A DNA stretch of 10,654 nucleotides from Collybiopsis luxurians FD-317 M1 (GCA_000827265.1 KN834923.1:4634-15287), one strand, 5' to 3'; positions 1 to 8,496 are shown, counted from the first letter of the stretch. Program-made: numbers and translations. The notes: generated from the sequence alone by a model not told the origin.

Positions 1-1
1 G

Positions 2-600
2 CTTGGGATGGGGGGAAGGAGATGATGTCGGTAGTGGGGGTGCTGGTGAAGATGCAGGCGATGGGCGGGCAGTTACAGTGGTCGAGGCTGGTGGGGCAGT
101 GAGGGCGAGTGGAACTGGAGGGGCTGTAAGAGTGCGTGGGGCAGTTATGGATCTGGCAATTGGTACAGCAGGGGTACCATCTCTGAGCTGAGTTGCTTCA
201 GTGATAGAGTTCTCAAGGGTGTGCAGGCAGGGCTGTTGGTCACAATTGTTCCAACCGTCTGGTAGCTGGTGGATATGAGATCAGGCTTGGGTGTCAAAGG
301 CGTGCAGATAGCTGGAGCAGTCAACGTGTTCGTGACCCAATTCAGAGTCAGACAAATCTGCAGAGAAAGAAGGCGTGGCGGTAGCGGAATCTGTGGGAAC
401 AGCCTAGGTAGTAGACTATCAGCGCAGCAAGGATCTTGACCTAATGTCACGAAGCGGTTTACAGCGGAGTGGCTTTCAAGAGCACGGTAATCAGTTTAGG
501 CAAAGTCTGGTCCCAATCGACAGAGTTAATTAAATAGTCTACTGGTACAAGTAGGATACTCACCTGGTCCCAATTGACAGAGAGGTCAAGATGGGGACTC
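2..600 (-). pseudogene. Unidentified gene fragment, continues past left edge, broken or multi-exon
   Basis: No long ATG-started frame exists, but three minus-strand frames read like protein in succession. The first is about 600-462, containing LDLSVNWDQ, then an intron-like 563-507, then TLPKLITVLL. The second is about 495-405, containing VTLGQDPCCADSLLPR. The third is 403-2, containing SELGHEHVDCSSYLHAF and LPDGWNNCDQQPCLHTLEN, followed by about 40 residues very rich in Pro, Ala, Ser and Thr that run off the left edge. The third frame has one TGA at 283-281. The frame changes near 405 and 460 could be unrecognised introns or indels. A TAG at 406-404 could also be a 3' splice site. I do not recognise the family. 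CpG looks more frequent here (roughly 300-490) than in the rest of the window, so this gene may lie outside the decayed block or be younger. Confidence 0.45.
507..582 (-). repeat. 19-bp direct repeat bracketing a candidate 57-bp intron
   Basis: CTGGTCCCAATYGACAGAG occurs at 507-525 and 564-582 on the plus strand, with one C/T difference at a CpG. On the minus strand the repeats place GGGACCAG immediately before a GTGAGT donor at 563 and again at the end of the candidate intron (acceptor CAG at 509-507). The interval 563-507 is 57 bp, contains a TTAAC-type branch site, and the repeat offset is also 57 bp. The flanking reading frame continues across the splice. An intron created by tandem duplication of an exon segment would look like this, but a plain short duplication in dying sequence would too. 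Confidence 0.5.
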
Positions 601-610
601 AGGTGGTAGG

Positions 611-618
611 TATATATA
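611..618 (-). promoter_or_regulatory. TATA-like element
   Basis: TATATATA lies just upstream of the first protein-like stretch of the left-hand minus-strand gene. It is self-complementary, so strand is assigned only from context. No ATG is visible between it and the coding-like frames, so it may mark an internal A/T-rich spot rather than a promoter. Confidence 0.2.
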
Positions 619-639
619 CTGTAGTAAGCTGTAAGAGGG

Positions 640-939
640 ACTAATGCTACTGGAAGACAATAGCTAAGTGACAGCTACGAGAATAAAAGGTATGGAGCAT
701 GTGGTCATGCAACAGATGCGAGAAGAGAAACAAGGACAGTTCATTAATAAAACAATGACAGTGGGAACAAAATAGAAAAAGAACAATGATACTGTGTGGA
801 GTGGAGATAGGGAGGAGTTGTATGTCCAAAAGGTATTGATATGAAAGTTAGTCATAAACGCGGTCATGTGAAAGATGTATAGTAAAAGAGAAATGAATAG
901 GGGTTAGGAATGGATGTTTGTACCAGCTTTATGACAGTC
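640..939. other. Region with no convincing gene
   Basis: The minus strand is rich in C and T, as in a fungal promoter or 3' flank, and its two overlapping short frames look like low-complexity by-products with hydrophobic composition. It lies downstream of the minus-strand coiled-coil gene and upstream of the left-edge minus-strand gene. A 12-bp word, GGAGCATGTGGT, at about 696-707 recurs near 5486 in the other large intergenic region. I see nothing else supportable. Confidence 0.4.
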
Positions 940-2142
940 TCAGGCATTGGGAGAATACAGCAAGGGATGTTCCAAAGGACTGGCAGTCAAACAGAGCTGC
1001 ATAAATATGAGTAAATGGACCTTTTGATTTGTGAAAATAATTACTGGGTTCATTTCACAGCCTTCTTTTGGGCTGGGAATTTTCTCAGCTACATCCGCTA
1101 CACAAGAGTCCTAGCACTTATCAATGAGTTTTTTGTTCATAAATGGCATAGTCTCATTGCAAACCTTAGATGCCCTGCCCTGAATAGGCATTTCTTGATG
1201 CAGCTTGACCCTTGTGGCCTGAATGGTCATTGTTTCCACAGCTTTCTGCAGTAACAAATCAGTCGCAGTTAAAACAGACTACACAAGATCATACCGAGCG
1301 CGAAACAAGACCTTTAGTAAAGGCTTCTTTTTTGGTGTTTGGGACCTCTTGGTAGTGCTGCTTAGTGACAGACAACAGGCTTGACCACAAGCAAAATGTA
1401 CCCAATGAAAATTTTTTTGAGGACAAGATGCATGTATGGCTTTCAACTCATCAAGTTGCTTTTCCAGTGTCTGAGTGTGCTCATTGAGCTTGCTAATTTC
1501 TTGAGCACTACCTTCCTGGAATTACAATTAGGTTGAGGTTAAGCTGGCAAGATGTGGAAAAAAAGCTTCACCTTCACCTTTCGTAGCTCTTGAGCAAGTA
1601 TGAGGCTGATGTCTTTAACTTCTTCCTCTTGTGGCTGTTCCATGATGAGATCTGCTTCATCAATCCAGAAGGTGGACTCTGGAATGTTCAGTTGCTTCTG
1701 ATACTTCATGATCTGAAGGTTGGCTTTATGCAGAAGCCGGTAATAGGTATCCTGCTTTCTATGGGCATTGACAATGGCTTTTGGAACCCAGTTCTTACGA
1801 GTGGCTCATGCATCGATGATTTGGGATATCAAGAAGGTCAACAACAGATGCACCATGATTTCTTCAAGTGCTTGATCAAGCTCTTGTTGAATTTTTGACC
1901 AAATCTTCCTCTGCTTTCTTGGCCGCATTTTCATGGTCTCTGGAGGTCTTTCTTACTTCTTCCACCTCCTTTTTGAGATTGATAATGGCCTTTTGGGCCT
2001 CCAGAGTGTCTCAAAACACCACCTGTACTTTCTAGATGATCTCAGTGATAAAAATATATGCTGAGCAGTTGCAAAAACTCACTCTGTTTCTCTGTTTCTC
2101 ATCCTCCTGCCCGGATTCAGATGATGAGTGGCATTTAGGCAT
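940..2142 (-). pseudogene. Decayed coiled-coil protein gene, at least four exons
   Basis: Exon 1 (2142-2083) starts ATG and encodes 20 codons, MPKCHSSSESGQEDEKQRNR. It ends in phase 0 at a GTGAGT donor, and the 51-bp intron ends at 2032. Exon 2 opens K-V-Q-V-V and continues into Lys/Glu-rich heptad-like sequence (LEAQKAIINLKKEVEEVRK). It then carries a one-base frame change between about 1900 and 1880, continues QQELDQALEEI and NWVPKAIVNAHRKQDTYYR, and stops at a GTGAAG donor at 1577. Exon 3 (1515-1295) is again coiled-coil (KLNEHTQTLEKQLDELK), then a Cys/His-rich and Lys-rich tail. A 49-bp intron (1294-1246) leads to a fourth open stretch (1245-940) containing ETMTIQATRVKLHQEMP. In-frame stops are TGA at 2013-2011 and 1808-1806 and TAG at 1113-1111. 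The splice into exon 4 is out of phase. Family not recognised; function cannot be named beyond a likely oligomerising coiled coil. Confidence 0.6.
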
Positions 2143-2550
2143 AATGTTATGTACTTTCAACAACTTTGTTCTCTTCATTAATTATATTCATACCATGTCT
2201 TTCATGTGACACAGGCTGGTACAATGCTTTACTCCCTTTCATCTTAATCATTCAATTTTCAATTGCTTTTACGACCGTGGACAAGTCATCATCTCCAATT
2301 CCTCCTCCAGATCAGCAAACATGTTGTTGACCCTCCCAGAGGACATACAAGAAGAGGAAACAGCTGCAGAAGTTCCAAGACAGCATGCCAGTGTATTCTC
2401 CACTCAGAGGGGGGCTGTTCATGTTTTTATCAAAGGGAACCATTCTTTAACTGATGCCACCCAAAGGCGCATTTGTTCAAGCCTGATATATAACGATGCT
2501 CTGTCCAGTATGTCTTTTTACTTCTCCATTCACCTCTCCACATATTGACT
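2143..2550. other. Divergent intergenic region with one uncertain short reading frame
   Basis: This 408-bp gap separates the start of the minus-strand coiled-coil gene (2142) from the start of the plus-strand RING gene (2551), so it should hold both promoters. A plus-strand frame at 2321-2548 (75 codons from ATG, open further upstream to about 2260) contains the protein-like LPEDIQEEETAAEVPRQ, but ends in a low-complexity Ser/Phe/Tyr tail. The opposite strand there also has a short coil-like run (MFADLEEELEMM). I cannot decide between a small lost gene, an upstream exon, and chance. Confidence 0.3.
2487..2493 (+). promoter_or_regulatory. TATA box candidate for the RING gene
   Basis: TATATAA lies 58 bp upstream of the ATG at 2551, a reasonable distance for a fungal TATA element. 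It is followed by a pyrimidine-rich stretch (2500-2575) typical of highly transcribed fungal promoters. There is no direct evidence of transcription. Confidence 0.35.
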
Positions 2551-3556
2551 ATGTCTTCTTTGTCTCTTTCCCATCCTTCTGAAACTCCAAGGCACAGTCC
2601 TCATCACAATCCTCGTTATGCGCCTTACCAGCTGAGCCCAACAAATGATCGGCTTTCTCCAGCTCCCACTGCATGTCATTTGCCCTGATCCACTCCATCC
2701 CCTATCCGGCCTCCCATTTGTTGTATGTATCTACAAAGAAGCAAGCTCTCTCGAACACAAACTCTCACCATTCCTACACCAACTGCTGTTTCTGATGATG
2801 CAGGTGATGTACATGCTGAGAGACCAAAGGTAAGTTTTTGTCAAGGAACCTACACAAAGTCCTTGATGCTTAAACTGTTTTCAGAGGGATATTCATGTGA
2901 GTGCTTCACCAGGCAGTGACGATAAGGTGCTTGTTCCTGACACGGTGTGACCTACCTTGTCTTCAAGACTATCTTGTTGACCTCTGGCTTGATAGCCGGT
3001 AAACACTAACCATGCAACACTGGCTGACCTTGAAATTGCCCTGAAGAGGGCCCAGGTATGTGTGTAGGTCTCATTTACATGAGAAGTACATTCATTATCT
3101 TCATACAGGAGACCAACTCAAAATTGAGTCTTTTGGTTGGAAAGCTCTGTAAAATCTTGGAATGTCCTATCTGCTGGGATCCTGCATATCAGCCTTACAT
3201 GTATGTTCCTCCTTTAAAGCTCACTATCCCTTTTCATGAGATGAAAATTCAGGCTGGAATGTGGACATCTTTACTGTGCAAAATGCCTTATGGAAGAATG
3301 AGAACAATTGAAGAACCACAAAGATGGATTTTGTTGTTCACTATGCAAACAGGCAACGGTCCGTACTCCTCACCCAGTCATTGCCATTTGTCACTCTATG
3401 GAAGGCATCGCCAAGAGTAACAGTGAAAATATTCCAGACCCTACCGCTTACTCTTGGCAGCCTTTTTGCCCTGTTGCTCGCCCCATTCCTTGCCCCGTTC
3501 CTCATCCTCAGTCTTCTAGAGTTAATCAGGTGCTTCCAATCAATGACACCTGTTAA
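2551..3556 (+). pseudogene. RING-finger (C3HC4) protein gene with two in-frame TGA codons
   Basis: Likely a RING-type E3 ubiquitin ligase. Six exons can be joined with no phase conflict: 2551-2829, 2885-2944, 2996-3055, 3109-3200, 3253-3556, with introns of 55, 51, 53 and 52 bp, all GT...AG (the first listed exon being the longest N-terminal one, so five coding pieces in total). The N-terminal piece is Ser/Pro/His-rich and low complexity. Then comes a short helix (TLADLEIALKRAQE) and the RING: CPIC in exon 4, then ECGHLYCAKC and CCSLC in exon 5. The spacing is C-x2-C-x11-C-x-H-x2-C-x2-C-x16-C-x2-C, so all eight zinc ligands are present. A Pro-rich tail ends at TAA 3554-3556. The frame is interrupted by TGA at 2686-2688 and 3299-3301, the second inside the RING loop. 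Everything else is intact, so the gene is either recently dead or the TGAs are sequence errors or read through. The start is the only ATG opening this frame, and a TATA element lies upstream. Confidence 0.8.
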
Positions 3557-3924
3557 TATAATAAATATTTCTTTTGTTTCCATCTGCATCACTGAGCTAG
3601 TTTTTTTTGTGATTCACACGTATGTACTACCTCCAGTAATTTTTAGCTTCAATCTTCATCATCCAATCGAGATTCTTTTTTTTTTCTTTTGTGATTTTTT
3701 ATTGCATACTTGTGCAACCTGTACCAGCTATTGACCAATTGTTCCAGTTATAAGAATTATTCTGAGCATTATTTAGTTGGTCTCTAAGCTTGAAAAGACA
3801 TGACAGGTTATAATGATATGTGGGTCTGGCTAAAGAGGTCACTGAAATGCGAAGCTACAAATCATGTGACTGAATGAAGGGCTACAAATGCTTCAGGCAT
3901 TTAGCGCCTTGCTTTTCTTCTGCT
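3557..3924. other. 3' flank of the RING gene, T-rich, no gene seen
   Basis: Contains long T runs (about 3600-3607 and 3676-3701) and A/T-rich sequence typical of a fungal 3' untranslated region. A 17-bp palindromic word, AAATGCTTCAGGCATTT, lies near 3887. Its right half matches the start of the neighbouring tandem repeat unit and its left half is the inverse. I see no coding sequence here. Confidence 0.4.
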
Positions 3925-4509
3925 TACTCACGGCACGGATGCCTGAAGAGCTGCATCCTGCAATTGTTACCAGAACATTATTTTTATTTCCTTTTCCACT
4001 CAAAGATCCCATCCCCCTCCAGAACCCTTTTGCTGCTTTCTGCAATGCCACGGATGCCTGAAGAGCTGCATCTTGTAGGCATTGCCAGAATAATCAGCAC
4101 TTATTGTTTTTTACTGATATACTTGAGGAATGTCTTTTGCTGCATCTATAATGCTGTAAATGCCTGAGGAGCTGCATCCTGTGACCAAGCCCTTGTTGTT
4201 GTTTACTCCTCCACTCAAAGATTGTATCACCTTCCAGCTCCTTCTCAAATGTCTTTAGCTGCTCCTGCAATGCTGTGGATACCTAAGGAGCTGCTTGTCC
4301 CTCAGCAATTACTGAGATGTTGTCAAAATTGGATGAGTTGGATGTGGGAGATTGGTTTGTGGGCTAAGAGATGCGGTGTCGACTTTGAGTGAGCACAACG
4401 TGCCACCTTTCCTTTCTCTGTTCTCAGAAATTGAACTTCAATACCTTTATGGTTCTAGCTTCGGAGCCAACAGCCTCCTGTCACCCTCACTTTCTGGCCC
4501 AATGGACAT
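3925..4509 (-). pseudogene. Decayed repeat-protein gene, unidentified
   Basis: On the minus strand an ATG at 4509-4507 opens MSIGPESEGDRRLLAPKLEP, followed by a TAA. A candidate donor (GTATTG) and acceptor (CTCTTAG near 4365) lead to a second piece, PTNQSPTSNSSNFDNISVI. The sequence then enters an Ala/Gln-rich helical repeat whose best copies read STALQEQLKTFEKELEG and QDAALQASVALQKAAKGF. The repeat copies lie in different frames and carry stops, so no intact product can be made. The ancestral product would probably have been a helical or coiled repeat protein. I do not recognise the family, and the exon 1 to exon 2 join is tentative. Confidence 0.4.
3930..4312 (-). repeat. Degenerate tandem repeat, about 4 copies, period 106-119 bp
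   Basis: The core GGATGCCTGAAGAGCTGCAT (plus strand) starts at about 3937 and 4052. Diverged forms start at 4158 (AAATGCCTGAGGAGCTGCAT) and 4277 (GGATACCTAAGGAGCTGCTT). Spacings are 115, 106 and 119 bp. A second shared word, CCACTCAAAGAT, occurs in two of the spacers (near 3999 and 4213). Read on the minus strand, each core encodes QDAALQA or a variant. The spacings are no longer multiples of three, so the array has suffered indels since it was coding. Confidence 0.75.
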
Positions 4510-4713
4510 TCTTTTTTTTCTCCTTTGAAATTGCATGGGTCACTAAGGCGCAAAATCTCTGTCTCATATCTGAAGGGTTTTCAATGGATACTTACTGTCA
4601 AAGGTAAATGCCTTAAAGATTGATGAATCATTCAATTTTAATACAAAAGTTGAAACTAAAACAATGAAGCACAGTATATGTCGTAGTAGTGCTGTGTAGT
4701 TCAGTAGCAAATT

Positions 4714-5122
4714 CTATATGTGAATGGGCCAAATCATTTCATGTCTGAGTCTCTTGGGAATGGCAATCCCCTTCATATTGGCTCACCATTCAATCTGGGC
4801 TTTCAAAGCTGTGCAAGGAGCAGGTGGGTAGCAAAGGTAACACTGACAGGCTGTGCATTTGGTGGGAACTCGCGCTATGACCGATTCATGGCGAATGTCG
4901 GAGATGCAGTTTGCGCAGAAGATGTGGCTGCAATGTGTACTGCATTCTCAGTTAGCAGATGAAGTGGAATAAGTGTAAAAGCTTGTACGCCTGTGGCTGA
5001 AATGCCAGTTTTGTGCATTGTACGCAATGAATGTCCAGCAAATTGTTATTCTGATAATCCACCACTGCGGGCTTGGATGGCTTCACAAAAGAGACTCCAG
5101 CACCTCCATGTTTTGATGAAGG
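4714..5122 (-). pseudogene. RING-finger (C3HC4) gene, paralogue of the plus-strand RING gene
   Basis: Exon 5122-4989 follows a good acceptor (CCCTTTCAG) and contains SKHGGAGVSFVKPSKPAVV, then the first RING pair C-V-Q-C. A 49-bp intron (4988-4940; GTACAAG donor, CTAAC branch site, GCAG acceptor) interrupts the RING. Exon 4939-4783 continues HCSHIFCANC and KCTACQ. The ligand spacing is C-x2-C-x11-C-x-H-x2-C-x2-C-x16-C-x2-C, exactly that of the RING at 3163-3400, and the intron splits the ninth codon after the second cysteine in phase 2 in both. The frame ends at TGA 4785-4783. Reading through it gives 22 more codons to TAG 4716-4714, so this TGA may itself be a decayed CGA. The N-terminal exon and start codon were not found, so the gene is incomplete or its first exon lies somewhere in 5180-5700. 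Expected role by family: E3 ubiquitin ligase. Confidence 0.72.
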
Positions 5123-5195
5123 CTGAAAGGGATAAAGAACAACAAGATATGAGTGCAGTGGAATGGATGCCTATGCAGGTAAGGTAAGGTAAGGT

Positions 5196-5717
5196 TTATT
5201 ACTGAAATAGCCTTTCTACTTTGGGAACTAGTCTTTCTACTTCAGGGCCTGGTCTTTTGACAAACCTTCATTCATAAATCCTGCTTAACAATGTTTGAGA
5301 AAGAATCAGACCACATCACATGCAGAAGGAATCACTGACAAGTGCAATCGCTGTTTTCAGAGTGTTTGTAGACACCAATCATGGATTACGGTTGCGCAGA
5401 TGCATAGGGTGGGCACTGGGTTGATTACCGCTACAAAGAAGTATGGAGTGGCTTAAGAATGATTTGACATAAAGAGGCATAGGGTGGAGCATGTGGTATT
5501 CTGGTAAAGGAACCCTAGTTATATATACCAAAACAATGATCAACATGATTGAACAGTGGCAAATCTCGAATAAAAAAGCTGAGCAAACTGTTACAGCACA
5601 AAGGGCTCCTCAGAAGCACTTATTGCCATCAAATCAAAGACGAATGTGACACAATGTTTCTTTTTACACACGGTCTTTCAAGTTTCCCTGTTTCTTTCAC
5701 TGTTTGTGTACTCATCG
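5196..5717. other. Divergent intergenic region between RING (minus) and Ulp1-like (plus) genes
   Basis: Holds a symmetrical TATATATA at 5520-5527, usable in either direction. The direct repeat GCATAGGGTGG occurs at 5402-5412 and 5477-5487. A plus-strand stretch at about 5292-5454 stays open for roughly 54 codons and contains TDKCNRCFQSVCRHQSW, with a CxxC and further Cys and His residues. It has no start codon and no matching partner exon. The missing first exon of the RING gene could also lie here. Just left of the region, AGGTA-type units repeat three times at 5177-5195. Confidence 0.35.
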
Positions 5718-7369
5718 ATGGATCCCGAGGGTCAATCTTTTGTCTATTTAGGTGATGTTGAAATCTCAAATCAAGCATGTAAGCTATTCTTTATCTCAAA
5801 AAAGTGGGTGTGGCAACCATTATCAGTCTCTTTTTTATTTTTCGGCTTTAGTGAAGTGTATGTGTTGATTGTTGAATGCTCTCTTTTGGTTGCTCAAACT
5901 AGATGTTTAAGTCTCACTATTAAGCTTGCAAATGATTTCCCTGCCACAAGGGATTTTGGCCAGGAATGCTCAACTGCTAAATCGACATCTGAGATGTTGG
6001 TTTCTGGATGTTCAATTTCTACTTCTATCTGATTTTCTAATGCCAAATGAACCCTTTCCCTCTCTTTTAAGCATTCAAAATTGGGTAGAAGGAATGAATA
6101 GCTCTTGCAGTCAGGTAATGGAATGACACCAGCAAAATCTGAACACCAGTAAACTCAACTTGTACCAGTTAGTTGTGACTCAGCAGAAGGAGTTTCTCCA
6201 GTTTGAAACATCAGGGATGCTGCTCTTGAGCAGCTTTGATGATATAGCAGATTTGTCCACCACATACAGTCAAACTTCTCTAGCCAACTTCATCCGGCAT
6301 GAAAAGTTGTTATTTCAACATGTGGTTTCAACATTCTGGAGCATGACTCAAAGACTTGAAGGTACCATTAATTCATGGAGATGTGAACACCCTGGAGCTG
6401 CTGGCGCATGCCTATCGGCTGTGCGTTCTTCTCAAAATGTAACAGTGTAGTAAACATGAGCTAACAAATTTTGGCCAGGAGCTATCATTTTTGAGGAATT
6501 GAAAGCTCATTTATGAAGTATCGAAGACAGAATGGAATGATAGCTACATCCTGACTCCTAATGACCTCCAGCAAATCTCTGCCATGAAGTGGTTGAATGA
6601 TGTTTGGATTGATGTATTTGTCTCCAAGCTGAATGTCAAATTTTCTCTTGGAGCAAATTGCAGCGTAGCATTTCTTGATTCTAACTTTTCTACGCAGTAT
6701 ATACTTCCAGCCATGAAGGAACACAAGTTTCTGAAGAACTCCAATGGTACAATACGGTCTAGACCACTGAAGACAAGTAAAGCTATGTCAAGCAAACACA
6801 AACTTATACTTGTAATTACAGGCTCTCCAAAGTCAATTTGACAATGAAAATCTAATGCTCATATTCCCACTCAACAGTGACAACAAACACTGGTTCGTGG
6901 GAGCTATGTGTATGGCCTCTCTAACAGTGGAAATCTTTGACCCTTTGTGTGAGCCTTCAAATGTGTTGGCTTACAATGTTGCCTATCTGGTGTGACTTTT
7001 GCTCAGTGTCTGTGTCTGTGCTGCAGAATAATCTCTATTGATAGAATGCCCAAGAAGTTTGGAAGATCCTTGTAGATGCCTGGTCTCTTGGATTCAGTGT
7101 TCCAAATAGACAGTGGAGACTGATACACCATACTGACATGAGACTCTATGGACCCAGTAAGACCATATTAATGACTGTTCTTATCTCAGATTCTGAAGCA
7201 GGAGAATGATTTTGACTGCAGAGTTCTTTCCATCATGTACATGATTCACCTAGGTTATCATGAACAGATTAATGACAATGAGATACCTGCTGCCTATTGA
7301 CTCCCTCGTTCATCTGAAAACATGGCTGGTATGCAATTGCTTCTTTTGGATGAGTTAGAATTAAGATAA
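5718..7369 (+). pseudogene. Ulp1/SENP-like SUMO protease (peptidase C48), decayed
   Basis: C48 cysteine proteases mature SUMO and remove it from proteins. Exon 1 starts at ATG 5718 (MDPEGQSFVYLGDVEISNQA) and splices at 5779-5851 into a long frame (NAQLLNRHLRCWFLDVQFLL, then TQQKEFLQFETSGM). After frame changes near 6360 and 6440 comes the protease domain: LTPNDLQQISAMKWLND, with the WLND signature. Then the catalytic His (KHW, codon 6888-6890), Asp (FDP, 6939-6941), Gln (KQEND, 7199-7201) and Cys (DFDC, 7217-7219). His to Asp is 17 residues and Gln to Cys is 6, the same spacings as yeast Ulp1 (H514/D531/C580) as I recall them. The residue after the catalytic Cys is Arg where the family has Gly. 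Introns are likely at 6439-6478, 6777-6820 and 6990-7044, and perhaps 7157-7189; several are out of phase. Stops: TGA 5866, 6124, 6500, 7298 and TAA 5908. End is TAA 7367-7369. Confidence 0.75.
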
Positions 7370-7645
7370 AGAGGCAATGTTGAATGAGCAGCTACATTTT
7401 GGGTGCAACTCTCTATGTATGTAGCCAGACTTTTCAAATTGATAGTTGTAATTGAGTAGCACCCAATCCATTAATGCAGAAATCTTGATGGAAACTTGTC
7501 ACACTATTATTGATCACAGCAGATGCAGCAGTCACTTGATTTTCTGTTTTCTTTGTGTCCAATTTGTATTGAACAAAGCAACATGCCGTTGTAATTTAAG
7601 GTGTGCTTCTTCTCTCAACGGCTTTCTTTCAAACCTCCATCAACT
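7370..7645. other. Short intergenic region, no gene seen
   Basis: Lies between the end of the Ulp1-like gene and the start of the second coiled-coil gene on the same strand. It is A/T-rich with pyrimidine runs near 7540-7640 that could serve the downstream promoter. Reading frames here are short and lack protein-like composition. Confidence 0.35.
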
Positions 7646-8496
7646 ATGGATACTGAAAGTTCCAGGACTTCTGTTCATATGGACCACTATTCATTATATT
7701 TCCAGGTTTTCTCATATTTTATCTCCCTCTACTTGCAGAAAGTTTGTGTGGTCTCCATTGAGGATCAAGCCTTGCTGAGACAACTTGATGACAGCTGAGC
7801 CACTATAGAGGAGCTTGATTGCAAAAAGGTAAGCAACCCTGCGATCGAACCTTTTCATATTCTAATGCCTTAGTTAGAGAAATTGGACTGCTAGAAATCA
7901 TTCATTGAGAGTCAATCTAGATCACAGCCTCTTCTGCCTTAAGGAAAAGGATGAAATGATTCAGGATCTAAAGCAGAAACTCAATAAGTTGGAAGCATTG
8001 TATGTGAGTCCAAAGTTCATCTTTGTGCAGGCCCTTCTAACTCAATTCTCCAGACAACCAAAAATGACACCCTCCAAATTGAGGTTCAATTATTGGAACA
8101 AGAACTACAGGCTGCTAAGCAGGAGATTTCTGATCTGAAGGTGCGGCATATTTTCTAAATCCTCTTATTATCCTGATTAAACAGATTGCAGACCAAACAT
8201 CAAGCCCTAACTGGAGACTGCCCCAGCTTCAAAGAGCTGCGGGACATTATTAAGAATGTTCTTTTGGCTGTCAACAACATCGCAACCAACTTGGAAGGTC
8301 ACATAGAATCAAAGATTGTAGACTTGGAAGATAAGATCGTGAGTCTCAGATTGCTAGCTGGCACAAACTACAGGCTGAAGTACCCTTACAGACTTCCCAT
8401 CTAGCTGCAGAAGACACCCAGCACCAAGAGTTGGCAGAGAAATATGAGAAATTAAGGACCCACATCAGGAATGTGCTAGGAGATACTGAAGATTGA
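7646..8496 (+). pseudogene. Coiled-coil protein gene, about seven exons, partly decayed
   Basis: ATG 7646 opens a 20-codon first exon, MDTESSRTSVHMDHYSLYFQ, ending in phase 0. After a 33-bp intron-like piece (7706-7738) exon 2 begins K-V-C-V-V and runs LLRQLDDS, TGA (7796-7798), ATIEELDCKK. An intron at 7829-7873 is followed by LEKLDC and a TAG (7892-7894). The frame then shifts to EKDEMIQDLKQKLNKLEALY, ending at 8003. The remaining exons join cleanly in phase 0: 8054-8140 (LLEQELQAAKQEISDLK), 8192-8338 (ELRDIIKNVLLAVNNIATNL) and 8374-8496 (ELAEKYEKLRTHIRNVLGD, TGA stop), with introns of 50, 51 and 35 bp. The product would be almost all helical with heptad-like Leu spacing and no enzyme motif. 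Family not recognised. The first-exon length and KVxVV start of exon 2 match the minus-strand coiled-coil gene at 940-2142. Confidence 0.65.

Noticed and set aside
3..191. Plus-strand Gly/Val/Ala-rich frame at the left edge
   Set aside because: It is the complement of a Pro/Ala/Ser/Thr-rich minus-strand frame that continues upstream into ordinary protein-like sequence; low complexity alone keeps both strands open.
664..867. Minus-strand hydrophobic small protein (67 codons)
   Set aside because: Composition follows from C/T-rich DNA; no start context, neighbour exon or recognisable motif supports it.
1015..1898. Plus-strand reading frames at 1015-1254 and 1590-1898
   Set aside because: They overlap minus-strand exons with clear coiled-coil composition and consistent intron boundaries; the plus-strand products have no recognisable pattern.
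4720..5187. Two plus-strand reading frames (4720-4962 and 4993-5187), the second ending next to GTAAGG like a donor site
   Set aside because: The minus strand here encodes a complete RING finger across a well-formed intron and matches a second RING gene in spacing. The plus-strand frames are shadows of it.
696..5497. GGAGCATGTGGT shared by 696 and 5486 as a possible element terminus
   Set aside because: Only 12 bp are shared, in direct orientation, with no flanking similarity or target-site duplication.
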